From positions 1,205,694 to 1,269,693 of the forward strand of contig NW_009799101.1 of the NCBI RefSeq assembly GCF_000213175.1: a stretch of DNA of 64,000 nucleotides. Direction: 5' to 3'. The stretch is from Neurospora tetrasperma FGSC 2508 (Eukaryota; Ascomycota; Sordariomycetes; Sordariales; Sordariaceae). Of the stretch, positions 49,965 through 61,563 are shown piece after piece. The notes beneath the pieces were generated by a model, which saw only the letters and a list, made by a program, of their open reading frames with translations, had not been told where the DNA came from and made no database searches. The position numbers were made by a program, and so were the translations under genes. The first letter of the stretch is position 1; each line of letters begins with the position of its first letter.

Positions 49965-52679
49965 ATGAGGGACCTGGGCCACGTCTGTCTGAGATGTCGT
50001 GCTCAGCTCCTCGTCGCGACTCAAGCCGCCCGCCGTCCGGTAACTTCCCGCCAGCCACCATCGCAGTCGCCATCATGTCGGTCCACCTACAGCTACACCA
50101 CTGCAGCCCCCAATAACGCCGCCCAAGCCCATCAAGAGGTCGGATCCCATGCGCAGTCACAGCAACAGAGGCAGACGGCGACGCAACATAGAAGGGATGG
50201 AGCATGGAAGGCACCTACTACCAAGAGCAGGTCCAACCGCAGCCATGCTTCTGCTCATCCGTCGGACAGCGACGGCGAGGGTTCTCAACTGGTAGCCATG
50301 TTCAACGACATAGTCCACGATGTGCCTCGGCCAAGCGACATCACCATTTCCGATATTGATCTGTTGGCCTTGGGGGGCCGCATGGACGCCAAGATCAAAG
50401 ACAACAACTCGTCGTGCGCCGACGCTTTCAAGTTCTTCAAGAAAGAAATCTACCCCTTGATCAAGGCCATCTCGGCAATACCAACTCGCAAAATCCCGAA
50501 ACCCGTCTTGCGCTCCATACACGACCTGCTGCTGCCTCGCATTTTGATCGAAAAGACGGGAAACGTCCACGCGCCCGAGCTCCCATTGACGGCCCATATC
50601 ACCGAAATCATGCTCGAACTCGATGCCTTCGATCCTATATACTGGTCGCCTCTCATCATTGAGATGATCGAGTCGGTCTACCGCATCAACCCATCTCCTG
50701 ATCGTTACACCAAAATCAACGAGTACGAAAGTGCAATGGCTCGCCGTGATCTCGTCCTCTTCGATCTGGCCGCAACGTGGAAACACTTTACCAAGCATCG
50801 GTTGCCTCGCACCATCGTAAAAGACCTCCGACCGGCGAGTGTGTCGAAAGCACATGTGAAAGGGCACACTAAAGAGAAATTCTCGGAAGGATTCAGGGGC
50901 CTCGAACGTGTAATGCACAACACGCTGGGCAGTCATGGAAGTAGCGAGAATGCGCTTCATATATCGACCTGGGCTGCTTTTGGCTCATATACTTTACTTA
51001 CCGATCCCGTCAGGTGCTCACGTTTAGCTGCCAAAGAAGCAGGACCCTTTTTGGAGGTCATGGGCAAGATATTGGCCGTGGTTACGACACTAAAACCTAC
51101 CGACTTTGATCCGGTTTTGAGACGATACCCCATGTTACACGCATACATCAAGACACAAACACACCTGGGTTCTTTTCTGACAAACACCCCAAACCGCTCT
51201 GCTCGGCAGGTACATCCGATACTTCAAATCAAGGGGACCGTTGAACAGGCTATACTCAAGAAAAACTTGGGACTGTTATATTCAGCTTGGCTTCAGCTTT
51301 GGGGTGAAGAAGAGGCACCAGATCCGTCCAAGCTGCCGTCCTATCGTGAAAACGCAAGGATATTTGATAAATTTATATATGGCTTCATGGCGTTGCGGCG
51401 GCCCCAAATGTCCATCGATGTCTGGAACAAAATGGAAAAGGCTGGCATAAGCCCTACTATTGAGACTTGGACCTCCATGCTTCAAGGTGCTGTCATGTCC
51501 CACAACGCTCGTGCTATCAAGACCATCTGGGACAGACTGATAGCCTCCGAAACACAGCTGGATTCGATCGTGTGGACGGCGAGGATAAGCGGGCTAATCA
51601 ATAACGGAGCCGTTGCCGAGGGGCTTAAGGCGCTGGACGAGATGGCCGACAAGTGGAAAAACCAAGTCAAGTACCCCAAGCAAGCCGTCAAGCCAACCAT
51701 CGAGCCCGTCAACGCCGCCGCCGTCGCCCTCATCCGACTTGAGCGGGACGACCTCGCCGCCGACGTGCTCCGCTGGGCGGCCAAACAGGGCATCCGCCCC
51801 AACATTTACACCTTCAACACACTCCTGCAACGTCTGGTGCGCACCAACAAGGTTGACGAGACCGTCGCCCTCCTTGAGAGCATGAAACAGGCCAAGATCG
51901 AGCCCGACGGCGCCACCTTCACCATCTTGCTTGAAAAGGCGCTCAAAAACCTGCACCGGCAGACGCCCGAGGAGATCACATCGACGGTCAGCGACGTGAT
52001 GCGCATGATGGAAAGTTCCGGCGTCATGGAGAACATGATGGTCTACGCCAAGGCCATCTACCTCTTGCTCCAAGAAGGCGACCGGGCCACGACAGCCGTC
52101 AACGCCGTGCTCGCGCACATTTGGTCCCAAGGGCTCGAGCTCACGTCGCACATCTACACCATGCTCGCCGAGCACTATTTCGGGCGCGACCCGCCCGACA
52201 CCAAGGCCGTGACGGCCCTGATCGACAACCGCCGCCTGCACCTGAACGAAAACATTGACCACATCTTTTGGGAGCGCGTCATCAAGGGCTATAGCCGGGC
52301 CAACGACGCCGTCAAGGCCGAGGAGATCTTTTGGAAGGTGTTCAATGCCGGCATGACCGAGCTAACCATGGACGCCATGTTTGAGTTGCTGGCGGCCATG
52401 ATGCGCCACCAGGGCATGCTGGAGAGCGCGGCCAAGCTGGTGGCGGCGCTGAACCCCATCAAGGTCGCCGTCACGCCCGATCAGGTGCTGGCGAGCAGGG
52501 ACGTGGAGGAGCCGGCGGAGCGGGAGGCGAGGCATGCGCGGATGAAGAATGAGCGGTTCTGGAAGCACCGGTTCTGGCATTTGGCGTACAAGGGCGGGTT
52601 GATGTCGGATGATTTGCTGGAAGCGTTTGAGAAGGCGCATGAGGATCCGAGGGAGTGGGGGGTGGAAGGAGATGAGTGA
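49965..52679 (+). CDS. Mitochondrial pentatricopeptide-repeat (PPR) protein
   Basis: Single exon, 904 residues from the ATG at 49965, preceded by ACC. The N-terminus (MRDLGHVCLRCRAQLLVATQ and onward) is basic with no acids after residue 3, a mitochondrial presequence; the longer frame would hide it. A Gln/Ser-rich disordered part follows. The C-terminal half holds tandem 35-residue helical repeats: PQMSIDVWNKMEKAGISPTI and ETWTSMLQGAVM (about 480-510), AAKQGIRPNIYTFNTLLQRL (about 605-625) and ESMKQAKIEPDGATFTILLE (about 640-660), with further units to about 850. PPR proteins bind single-stranded organellar RNA and act in stability, processing or translation. Candidate relatives are Pet309/Cya-5 or Aep3-type factors; I cannot assign one. 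It is convergent with the Aim3-like gene. Confidence 0.85.
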   Translation: MRDLGHVCLRCRAQLLVATQAARRPVTSRQPPSQSPSCRSTYSYTTAAPNNAAQAHQEVGSHAQSQQQRQTATQHRRDGAWKAPTTKSRSNRSHASAHPSDSDGEGSQLVAMFNDIVHDVPRPSDITISDIDLLALGGRMDAKIKDNNSSCADAFKFFKKEIYPLIKAISAIPTRKIPKPVLRSIHDLLLPRILIEKTGNVHAPELPLTAHITEIMLELDAFDPIYWSPLIIEMIESVYRINPSPDRYTKINEYESAMARRDLVLFDLAATWKHFTKHRLPRTIVKDLRPASVSKAHVKGHTKEKFSEGFRGLERVMHNTLGSHGSSENALHISTWAAFGSYTLLTDPVRCSRLAAKEAGPFLEVMGKILAVVTTLKPTDFDPVLRRYPMLHAYIKTQTHLGSFLTNTPNRSARQVHPILQIKGTVEQAILKKNLGLLYSAWLQLWGEEEAPDPSKLPSYRENARIFDKFIYGFMALRRPQMSIDVWNKMEKAGISPTIETWTSMLQGAVMSHNARAIKTIWDRLIASETQLDSIVWTARISGLINNGAVAEGLKALDEMADKWKNQVKYPKQAVKPTIEPVNAAAVALIRLERDDLAADVLRWAAKQGIRPNIYTFNTLLQRLVRTNKVDETVALLESMKQAKIEPDGATFTILLEKALKNLHRQTPEEITSTVSDVMRMMESSGVMENMMVYAKAIYLLLQEGDRATTAVNAVLAHIWSQGLELTSHIYTMLAEHYFGRDPPDTKAVTALIDNRRLHLNENIDHIFWERVIKGYSRANDAVKAEEIFWKVFNAGMTELTMDAMFELLAAMMRHQGMLESAAKLVAALNPIKVAVTPDQVLASRDVEEPAEREARHARMKNERFWKHRFWHLAYKGGLMSDDLLEAFEKAHEDPREWGVEGDE

Positions 52680-53509
52680 GTGAGTGGGCAGTGGTGTGTG
52701 GGGGTATGTGTGTATGTGTGTAATGTTTACTGTGTATGATGTGTGTGTGTATACATATTGTATAACAAACTGAAACTGCATATATCTTTGTTTTGGCTAT
52801 GCATAATGATCGTTTCGGACAGACGGTTATTGCCTAGACTAGGTGTCGGCAGAGACTGGAACTGACATACATCATTGGCTCCGTCAGGAATTATCATTCA
52901 TCGGCATCATCACATAATTCTTTTCTCCTATTATTGGGTAGATATATTCTCCCGTTTGACTCCAGTGCCCCTCCCTATATGGGAAGAAACATCCTAGAGT
53001 GAACGCCTACAGCCACAAAGAAACTTTGATCGACATTGCCAACTTCCTGGCCTCCGAGGAAATAATGGTACACACAGGAGGGCTGCAGGAACTCGAAACT
53101 CGAACTTGCATTTTCACACGAAGTGCTGAATGAACACTGGACAATCATGAGTTATTCAGATGTACTCATCGCGATTTGAAACATCATAGGTAACCAAGCA
53201 ACGTCCCTCCTCCTACCCAAAGTCTTCGTTTCCGTATATGACGATATCATGCATATGCCCGAATTAACGGGAGTAAAAAACCTGAACCTTTGTGTCTATC
53301 ATATCCTATCCTATCCGTATCGGCGCTATCATCTAAGTCTGCCTGCCCATCCCACCCTTGCCTTAATCAGACTCCCCGGCCTTCTAAAAGGTTCCGCGTA
53401 GTTATCTACGCACGCGCCCAGTCCACTCTATCCAACGAACTCAAATCTTATATACTACAGTCTGCCGACCTATAATCTGGATATCCCTTGTCGTCAATAA
53501 CCCTCCTCC
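52680..53509. other. Convergent intergenic region
   Basis: 830 bp with a TG-rich tract (about 52690-52755) just after the PPR stop codon and a TATCC repeat (53303-53323) that has an inverted partner at 57760-57780. No gene recognised. Confidence 0.5.
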
Positions 53510-55289
53510 TCAAAAGGCAGGCCTCGTAGCAAGCGGCACGGGTGGTGGTGGCGGGGCATCCTGCTCCCCTTGTCCCGGCGGAGCAGATACAGACGGCGGC
53601 GCCGTCAAAGCAGGTTTCTTCTTGGGCGGCGGAGGCGGAGGTGGTTTCTTCTTGGCTGCTGCAGCCGTTGCCGCTGCCGCGGATGGACTTCCCGGCGTGG
53701 CAGATCCCACCGAGTCACTGTATCCATGCCCATGACCATATGAAACAGCACTCTCGGCTCTTGTTCTGGTCCCAACTGGCGGTGGTGGTGGCGGCGGCGG
53801 CTGTGATGTTCCGGCACTACCGCCATAACTACCTCCTGTTGAACCACCGCCACCACCACCACCACCAAATCGATCCCTTAAATTCCCCACTGCCCCCGCC
53901 GCCTTCCCCCCAAGGCTCTGGGCCGTCTTCATCCCCGCCGCTATCTGATCCCCGTGTCTCTGGCGAAAGTTATTTATCGTCCCACCGGCGGATTTGGCAT
54001 CGGAATAGGAAACAGAGCGAGGATCCTTGTGGAAGGCTGAAGCGGTTTTGAGCGCGTGTTGCTTTTGCGCCCAGGTTGTTCCTCCTCCTTCAGGAGCAGT
54101 GGTGGTACCTTCTTGATGGCCTGTTGAGGCAGGGGATACGCGAGAGGCGGGTGGTGGAGGGGGGAGGATGGGCCGATTCGAAGGGGGTGTGGGGGTTGTG
54201 GAGGTTGAGGTTGGGGTGGAGGTGGTGGTGGTGGAAGAGCCGGGAGGGAGGGAGTGGTAGGGTTGGGAGTAGGGTTGGGAAGTTGCTCCTGGGGTGGTGG
54301 AGGAAGAGGCGCCCGTGGTAAGTTTGGAGAAGCGGTTTTGGAGATTGGAGAGTTGGGATTTGGCTTGGTCTGTGAAACTACCGCTGCCCGCGGTACCAGA
54401 GGTAGAGCCGGTGGTGGTTGATCGAGCGGGACGATTGATCGGGGTGTAAGAGGGTGGCGGCAGTAGAGGAGTTTGGTTCGAAGTAGTTGCTGCGGCACTC
54501 TTTTCGCTGCCGATGCCAAACCCGGGGACGTTGACGCCCGCTGCGCCGAGGCGGTTTACGGCGCCTTGGTTTAGGTAACCATCACCTGCCTGTGGTGAGG
54601 CCGGAGAAGCTGTGGATGAGCGAGGAGGTAGTCTGGGTGGCAGGCTCGGTGGTCCTCCGGTAGAAGGTAGGCCACCTGCGCTAATGGTTGAAGGGCGAGG
54701 TGGTGGTGGAGGTCGGCCATCGGCTCCGTCTCTGCGGACCGGAGGGGGCGGTAAGTGTGCTGTCGATAGACCGGTGGTGTCTACTCGGTATGTTCTCGGG
54801 GGTGGCGGCGGCCCATCTTCCTCAACTCCTTCATGTTGTTGTTGGTGGTGTCCATATTGCTGTTGCTGTCCGTATTGTTGTGACTCGGCCGGATTCGTGG
54901 AGGTAGGCCGGGAGGGCGGGGGCGGCGGTGTGAGGTCGCCGATCCTGCGCTTGGGCGGAGGAGGGAAAGAGGCTGGGTCGCGTAGAGAGGAAATTGGTGT
55001 TGACTGATGGTCCGCATAACGTTCTCTCTGGATGGGCATGTGTTAGTATTTTCATGTCGGGGAGACAGATGCGACTGGGGGAAGTGATGTAGCCTACAGG
55101 ATCCTCTCCGCGTCCAAGCAAGCCTTTCTGCATCCGAAACGTGCGTCAGTATCATGTCAGTGGTATTTGGACTCCATTGGGCTTCATACGCACCACTTGG
55201 CCTTTTAAAGTCGTTCCCTCTTTCTCCGGATGCCATCCTTTCTTGAAGATTTCCTTGCCCTTGTCTTTGTAGCCCGCTAGTTCCGGCAT
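53510..55289 (-). CDS. AIM3: Aim3-like proline-rich protein (actin-patch associated family)
   Basis: Three exons on the minus strand: 55289-55194, 55127-55098 and 55027-53510, giving 547 residues. Introns of 66 nt (GTGCGT...GCAG) and 70 nt (GTAGGC, ATACTAACAC, CCAG) join in phase zero; the middle exon is only 30 nt. The conserved N-terminus reads GYKDKGKEIFKKGWHPEKEG, then KGLLGRGEDP, then STPISSLRDPASFPPPPK, as in fungal proteins annotated altered inheritance of mitochondria 3. The rest is Pro/Gly/Ser-rich with many PPPPP tracts, which are ligands for SH3 domains and profilin. A short helical part (QKQHALKTASAFHKDP, NNFRQRHGDQIAAGMK, AVGNLRDRFGG) lies around 335-395. Yeast Aim3 binds Rvs167 at cortical actin patches; that role here is inferred. 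Confidence 0.72.
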
Positions 55290-55759
55290 GTCGGGCAGTG
55301 TGATGGATGGGCTGTGTAGATATGGTCGATAACGAAGTTAAAATATTTAGGATCGTAAGAGAAGGAAAAAAGAAGTGGAAGCCTTCTAGAAAAGGATTCG
55401 GCAATCAAGTAGCGTGATGATCACCCGGCGGATGGATGCTTCGATAGGGGGACTTCGGCGCTTCAGTTGTTATCGCAAGGGAAGCAGGAACGGAGTCGGT
55501 GTTCTCGTCCTTATCTTCCAGCGGACACTTGCACAAGGGATGTGACGTAGATCCCGGGGATCGTCAGCGGCTGACAGGGTCCCCACATCAGCTGTGCCGC
55601 CTTGCTCTTCAGGCACCCGACTGCCGAACGTTCGCGCTGCTACCTACTGTGTCAATCGTTCAATTCCACTTTCGCAATCGCCATTGCAACCAGGGCATCG
55701 CGTCTTTGAGTCGCGCCGAGGGACAACCTCAACGTCCAAGTAAACAAAACGAGACACAA
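55290..55759. promoter_or_regulatory. Divergent promoter, Aim3-like / Mis12
   Basis: 470 bp between divergent start codons. No specific element recognised. Confidence 0.45.
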
Positions 55760-57354
55760 ATGGCCACAACAACAGATACCGAGCTCCTAACAGAGCACTT
55801 TGGCTATCCCCCAGTCGTACGTCCCGATCCAATTCTCTCTCACTCAACCCCAAAACCTTTGCCCAACTAACCCCGCGGCGCATCGCGCATCAACAGAGCT
55901 TACTCGACGACATAATCAACAGCATCAACATCCTCGCCGAGCGCGCCCTCAACAGCGTCGAACAAGGCCTCCTCAATGCGCCCCCCGCCTCTCTCGGTTT
56001 CCGCCCACCTACCCATGCTTCTACCACCAAACCGGGCAAGAAGCCCAAAAAGGGCGAAGAGGGTCTTCCCAACGCCGAGGAAGCCCATCGACACGAGATC
56101 GAAAACGGCACGCACCAGCTCGAGACCTTACTCTGCGCCAGCATCGACCGTAACTTTGACAAGTTCGAAATCTACGTTATGCGCAATATCTTGTGCGTGA
56201 GGCCGGAAGACCGCGATTGGATACGGTTGGGGCATTACGAGGGGTTGGATTTCTCCTCCCCCCAAAAGGAAGGACAAAAGGAAGGAGGAGACGAAAGACC
56301 AACACTCGAAACCGTCACCCGCCTGCGTAGACGCTTGCAAGCATCGCAGAAGCTCAACGTCATGCTCCACGCCGAAAAGGCTCGCAATGCCGCATTGCTA
56401 TCTGAAGTCCGTCGTCTCATCGGCTCTCCCAAACAAGTCAAATCCGAGCGTTCCCAACCACCATTAGCACAAACTCAAAACGGCAACGACAACAACAACA
56501 CCGATACAGAAATGACCGACGCCCCTCCTCCTCCTTCTTCCTCTACCTCTACCACAATCCCAACAGACAGCACAAGCCCAAGCAAACCCCCCTTTGGCTT
56601 CCTAACCCAAACCTCCCTCCTCTCCACCTCGGACGCCTCCACCCCTCTCACCACCACCACGGCATTCACTCTCTCCCAACTCGACGCTCTCCGCTCGCTC
56701 TCTACTTCTCTCCGCTCGCTCCTCCCTGCTCTTTCTCAACCAGTGGCAGCAGCACCAGAACCAGAACCAGCATCAACAGAATCTTCCGAACCTGACGACG
56801 ACAAGAAAAAGAAACCCTGGCGTCTGCAGAGACTAGAATACATCGAAACTGCCACGCGGAAACATCTGGAGCAGGTTCGGGGTCTGGAGCTGGGAGTCAA
56901 CGGGGAGCTAAGGGATGGAGGGCTCGGGGGGGAGGAACAGTCGACTACAGGGGATTTGATGGTGGTGGTGGAGAATGGTGGAGATGGTGATGGTGAAGGG
57001 GCGAGGAGGACAACAAAGAGGAGGAGGGTGGAGAGGGAGGAGGTGGAAGCGTTGGAGGGGGTTTTGGGGAGTTTGGGAGGAGGGGGCCATGATGGTAGTA
57101 GTAATGAGGCGGGCGGGGAGGGAGGAGAAGGGGGACAGGGACAGGAGCAGGAGCAGGAGCAGGGACAGGGACAGGAGCAGGAGCAGAAGGAGCAGAGGCA
57201 AGAAGAGGGACAAACACAAGCACAGTCAGAGGGGAGTCAGAGAGAGGGAGGAGAAGGGGAAACGGAAACAAAAACACCGAGGCAAAGAGGGCGGAGCGCA
57301 GAGAGAGCAAAAGATCAGGGGAATGGTGAGGAGGGGCAGATGGATGAGTCTTAG
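55760..57354 (+). CDS. mis12: Kinetochore MIND-complex subunit Mis12/Mtw1
   Basis: Exons 55760-55816 and 55897-57354, 504 residues. The 80-nt intron has GTACGT, CAACTAACC and CAACAG, phase zero; without the first 19 codons there is no usable start. Mis12 with Nnf1, Dsn1 and Nsl1 links centromeric chromatin to the Ndc80 complex. The family opening TEHFGYPPV joins SLLDDIINSINILAERAL across the intron. Next come LETLLCASIDRNFDKFEIYVM (split for length as LETLLCASID and RNFDKFEIYVM) and DRKW-like PEDRDWIRLGHYEGLDF, then coiled-coil LRRRLQASQKLNVMLHAEK. RLQRLEYIETATRKHLEQV and RGLELGVNGELRDG (about 350-385) are the conserved C-terminal part. Beyond it is an acidic, Gly/Gln/Glu-rich tail of about 120 residues coded by GGACAG/GAGCAG repeats, making the protein much longer than the usual ~300. 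Confidence 0.9.
57135..57200. repeat. In-frame GAGCAG/GGACAG hexanucleotide repeat in mis12
   Basis: About ten near-identical hexamers encode alternating Gln with Glu or Gly in the C-terminal tail of Mis12. Six-base units keep the frame if copy number changes. Confidence 0.85.
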
Positions 57355-58215
57355 GCACATTGCATACCAATCTGTGGTTTTTCATTAATATTGTAGAAGC
57401 AGGCGTTTTTGGGGTTTACGTCTTTTCAAATGGGGGGCTTTGGCTTCAGAAGGATATATCATGGTCGTGGTCTATGGAAAGCTATGTGATGATGGAATGA
57501 AATGTTTGTACTACCACTGTTTCTTACTCGATACGGTTTCATTTAACCCAATCCTGTTACTGGATTGTTCCTGAGAAAGCCTGCGACCAGCATCAACTCT
57601 CCAGTATATTGATCTAAGCCAGATATTCCCGGGGTTATACCTAGTTAAGTGACATGCATTGAGTGAGAAAAAGCGGTAATGATATCTGTTTTCAGTCTCC
57701 GTCTCTCTCAGATATGATAGGTACCGGCAGGCAGACATGAATACCTTAATACTGTACCACCGATGCGGATAGGATAGGATAGGATAGGAAAGAATGGACA
57801 CCAAGGTTCTCAGTCACATGCATAATAGCGTCATATAGGGACAAGGAAACTGGCTGAGGACGGGCGTCCTATCATGTTGTATCATCTCAATGGCACGTCC
57901 ATTTACCAACGTAGGCCGAGTTCGAGAATCATAAGGAGCGTAATTGTCTTGTGAGAGCTGACCGGTTTTGCCAACAGGCCGATAGCGCATTCATCCATCA
58001 GGGCTAGGAAGCTATCACAGTGGTACGGAAAGCGCGTTTATTGAATACTTTCGGAAGTCGTCAATTCATTTTTGGGTCTTATCGCTCCATATCATCATCG
58101 TAACTCAAGTAGAAGAAAAAAATTGGGGGATATCGTTTCAGAAATTTGTTGTATTTTGTTTCCCGAAAACCACAGGCCCGATCCAAATTGCGCCGCTAAG
58201 ACAAAAACGCGTAAT
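57355..58215. other. Convergent intergenic region
   Basis: 861 bp between the Mis12 and TCTP stop codons. Contains a GGATA repeat (57766-57789), part of an inverted pair with 53303-53323. Nothing else recognised. Confidence 0.5.
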
Positions 58216-58948
58216 TTAGACCTTGGTCTCCTTGAGGCCGTGCTTCCAGACAACGACGTAAGGGGTGGTGCCGTCCTCGCGGTAGTTGAGGAGGACAACC
58301 ATGCCGTCGGGGTTCATGGACTCGCCGGTGTAGAACTCCCAGTCCTTGAACTTGGCGAGGATGACGTTCTTGGCGAAGGCACTGGCCTTGGTCTCGAAGT
58401 CCTTGATCTCCTCGTCAGACTTGCCCTGCTCCTTGAGGGCGTTCTTGACGGACTTCATGTAGCCTGTTGGTCATGTGTGTTAGTATATATATGCCATGTA
58501 TGGACATGACAAACGAGGATAACGTACCCTTGAGGTAGACGAGGTAGCCCTTCTTGTCGAACTGGGTGCTCTGGAGACGGAAGGAGTGGACAACGTTGTT
58601 GACCTTGACGGAAGTGTCCTCAAGGGCATCGTCGGCCTCCTCGGCGGAGGCGTTGGCACCAATGTCAACCTGGACGGCGCCCTCCTCAATCATGGCGCAG
58701 TCGACCTCATAGGCGATGCCATCGACCTCCTTGAGGTCGTAGGAGTCCGAGATGATCTCGTCGCCGGTGATGATATCCTGTATGGTGCAAAAGAAGAAGC
58801 GGGGTTAGCAGCTGATGCTGAGGCGGATGCGGATGCGGATGCGTTGTCGTCGTCGCTTTGAATGCGACATTGGATGCGACGGCATTGGGGCTTCAATTGT
58901 CATTGTCTCCGTGTATGTAGAGATCGCACTCACAGAGTAAATAAGCAT
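58216..58948 (-). CDS. TMA19: Translationally controlled tumour protein homologue (TCTP/Tma19)
   Basis: Three exons on the minus strand: 58948-58934 (15 nt), 58777-58528 and 58463-58216, giving 170 residues, the standard family length. Introns of 156 and 64 nt have GTGAGT and GTACGT donors and CAG acceptors with matching phase. The first exon codes only MLIYS, and the next begins [15 protein letters not shown], the conserved TCTP start. The second signature is seen as [23 protein letters not shown] is an abundant cytosolic, ribosome-associated protein that helps growth and stress response; in fungi it is linked to cytoplasmic ribosomes and mitochondria. Codon use is strongly biased to C-ending codons, fitting high expression. 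A GCATCC repeat (about 58815-58840) lies in intron 1. Confidence 0.95.
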
Positions 58949-61563
58949 TTTGACTGATTTGTGGACTGCGTTGCAGAAAGAGGATGAGGGTATCGAGGTT
59001 GGTGGTTGATGGACTTGGGGAAAACAAGGGCACGAAGACGAAATCGAAAGGAAGAGACCTTCAGACGTTGGGACGCGGGTGGGTTAAATCCTGGGCGGGT
59101 GAAAAAAATGGAGGATGGGAAGGGTGGGAGGGGCGCGGAGGGGCAAGTTCTGCTCGCGCTAAACCCAAGCGGGAATGGAACCTCCAGCCCAATGCTCGAG
59201 ACCTTCACCACATGCGGGCGGGGCGTACGCTGTTGGCTACAATTTATTCGCGACGCCCGCACCTCATTGGGTACTTATGAAGCCAACGGGATGTGCGAAC
59301 TGCGAAGATCAAAAAGTCCAGAACTTGAAACCGTCTTGAGCCTCGACCGCAATGCGAGTCCTAACCGTTCGTCTTGATTGCAATTCTCGACAAACCGACT
59401 TTGCCGAATCATTCCCTGTCCCAAGTTGGAGTTGAAAAGAGCAAACACAATCTTCATGGGGAATGCACCTGTCGGCTACAGTATTCTCACCACTTCCTTT
59501 TTCGTACAGCCTGGAGCAATCGTGATCTCGTCGCAGTACTGCAATTCCAAAGCGCAGACACTTTGCACTTGCTAAATGTGCCTTCACCCATCCCAAGTCT
59601 ATCCACTCTTCACGCCCCGGGCCTTACGAATTGATATCTCTTCGTTGTACTTTATACTCGAGTATCGGTTTGCATGATTCCATCACATAGTTGGAGTCGG
59701 GGAGTTGGGCACCCTTTGAACTGGCGTTCGTTGATTGTCCCTACATAGTAAAACTCGATATGTTGCAACTCAATACCCATGCTCTCATACACTGGCTCTT
59801 CCAATGCCCGGTTGTTAGTATGAGATCTTAGTTCTACAAGTTCGATGCTCGATAGCGCTGTGTCAAAGTCTGCCGGCGTAAATCGTAAATGCCATTACAT
59901 ACCTAGGTTGAGCCGAGACCATCAAGGTTCTTCTGAACCACGGCTGGCAACTGCCCGAGTACAGTACCTTACCCACGTGGATGATTGGTCAGAGGTCAGG
60001 ATGAAATCATAACCTTGGCGTTGTTATGGTAAACTCCTCAGCCAAAATTTGTTACGCAATTTGACACCTTGCGCGAGATAAACGGCCTATGTACTTCACC
60101 ATCATTTCACTCTGGATGAATCATCACGTGTCATCAAGCTGACGCTGACGGCCACGACCGGCCTCGCCGAAGAGGTTGGAGACCCGCGGATGCCGAAGTG
60201 GAGACCAAGTCCAGCTGACTGCCGGTCATGAACACGGCTCGGGAACGGCGTTGAGACCGTATGGCGCGGCGGTATGTGGCCGTTGTGTGACTGCAGATCC
60301 CGGGACATTGACCGGAACCCGGAAGGAACGTCAAAAATCGAACAACAGGCGAAACCCCGGTGGACTCACGCGTTGGTGGAGTGGTTGTCGAAATTTGAAA
60401 GCTGGAAAAACCTCGGATCCTTGCCAAGTACCGATGCCGATTGTCCAATCACACAGCTTGGAGCCTACTGTATCAGACGGTGGTGGATCACACTCCGACG
60501 AGGTGTGTGATACGGGGTCTAGGGACCTTTACCGGGAAGCGATGCTTTTGAGATTTTGGCATTCGAGGGATTTGCCTGAGGTGGCGGCCCAGAAATCGGT
60601 TCTCTTCAACGAGGCCCAGATAAAGGGTAAGGCGAGGCTCTAGTGCAAGTCGGGACGGAGGCAGTGTCGCGTGTCGAAACCTCTACGTATTGACAGGTTT
60701 GTCCAGCCTTATCACCGTACCCAACTGGACGTGAGGGTGCATAAACTGGATGCGATACCCCTGCCAAGACTTTACATAAGCTGTCACATTCATCACATCC
60801 AAGGTGGGCAGATATCCGGGGAAAAGAAGAGACCGCAGAGTAATACACTAGGCAACAAGGCAACCCAGGCTCATGGGTCGACGAGACCTTATACAGGTGA
60901 CTGGTATGTAGAGGTACTGTAGAGAGCATGGCAGAGTGTCGGTGGTGGCATGACAAAACAGCAGACGCGGAAGAGCGGACCAAAGCGAAATTGATGGGCA
61001 AGAATATTGCAGCTCTTTCCATTTGGAGCATGATGGGCTGTCCGGCATCCGGCATCCTCCAACGGCTTTTTGATCTTTTGCAGCACAAAAATATGCCAGG
61101 GCAAGCAGGGGGAATTCGCTGTTTTCCTCCGGATCGGGGGCGGCAAACCGAGCGAAACGGCGAACGCCACTCGATAGGCGTACGTACAGGGCATGGGACC
61201 GCGACTGTACAAGAACCACTAAAACCCGCCAATTCTCCACTGAGCTCAATTCTTACTAGTAGTCCGATCTCAGCGCTCACTCAGCCCACTGTGCAGTATC
61301 AGTCAGCGGCTTCACTTTACTTATACTACAATTGCAATCTTCATCCCATCCTCCGTCCCGTCTTTCCCAGAAAAAAAACACACACACAACGTCCAGACAC
61401 TCCTTCATTGCCCATCTGTATCAGTTCGTCCTTTGTGTCTTTTCTGGAATTTGTCTATACTATAATCGCCTTTCCACCATCATCCCCACTTAGAACCTGG
61501 GCGTCCAGTGATCGCTGCCCACACCTTATCGCCAACTCAATACGATAATTCCTCAGCCCGTCC
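58949..61563. promoter_or_regulatory. Divergent intergenic region, TCTP / Sur2
   Basis: 2.6 kb between divergent start codons. No gene was accepted; open frames of 155 codons (60176-60643 plus) and 224 codons (60606-61280 minus) overlap each other and have no domain. The last ~200 bp is C/T-rich and should be the Sur2 leader. Confidence 0.45.

Noticed and set aside
60606-61280. 224-codon minus-strand open frame between TCTP and Sur2
   Set aside because: No recognisable domain, overlapping open frames on the other strand, and it lies in probable promoter DNA of two divergent genes.
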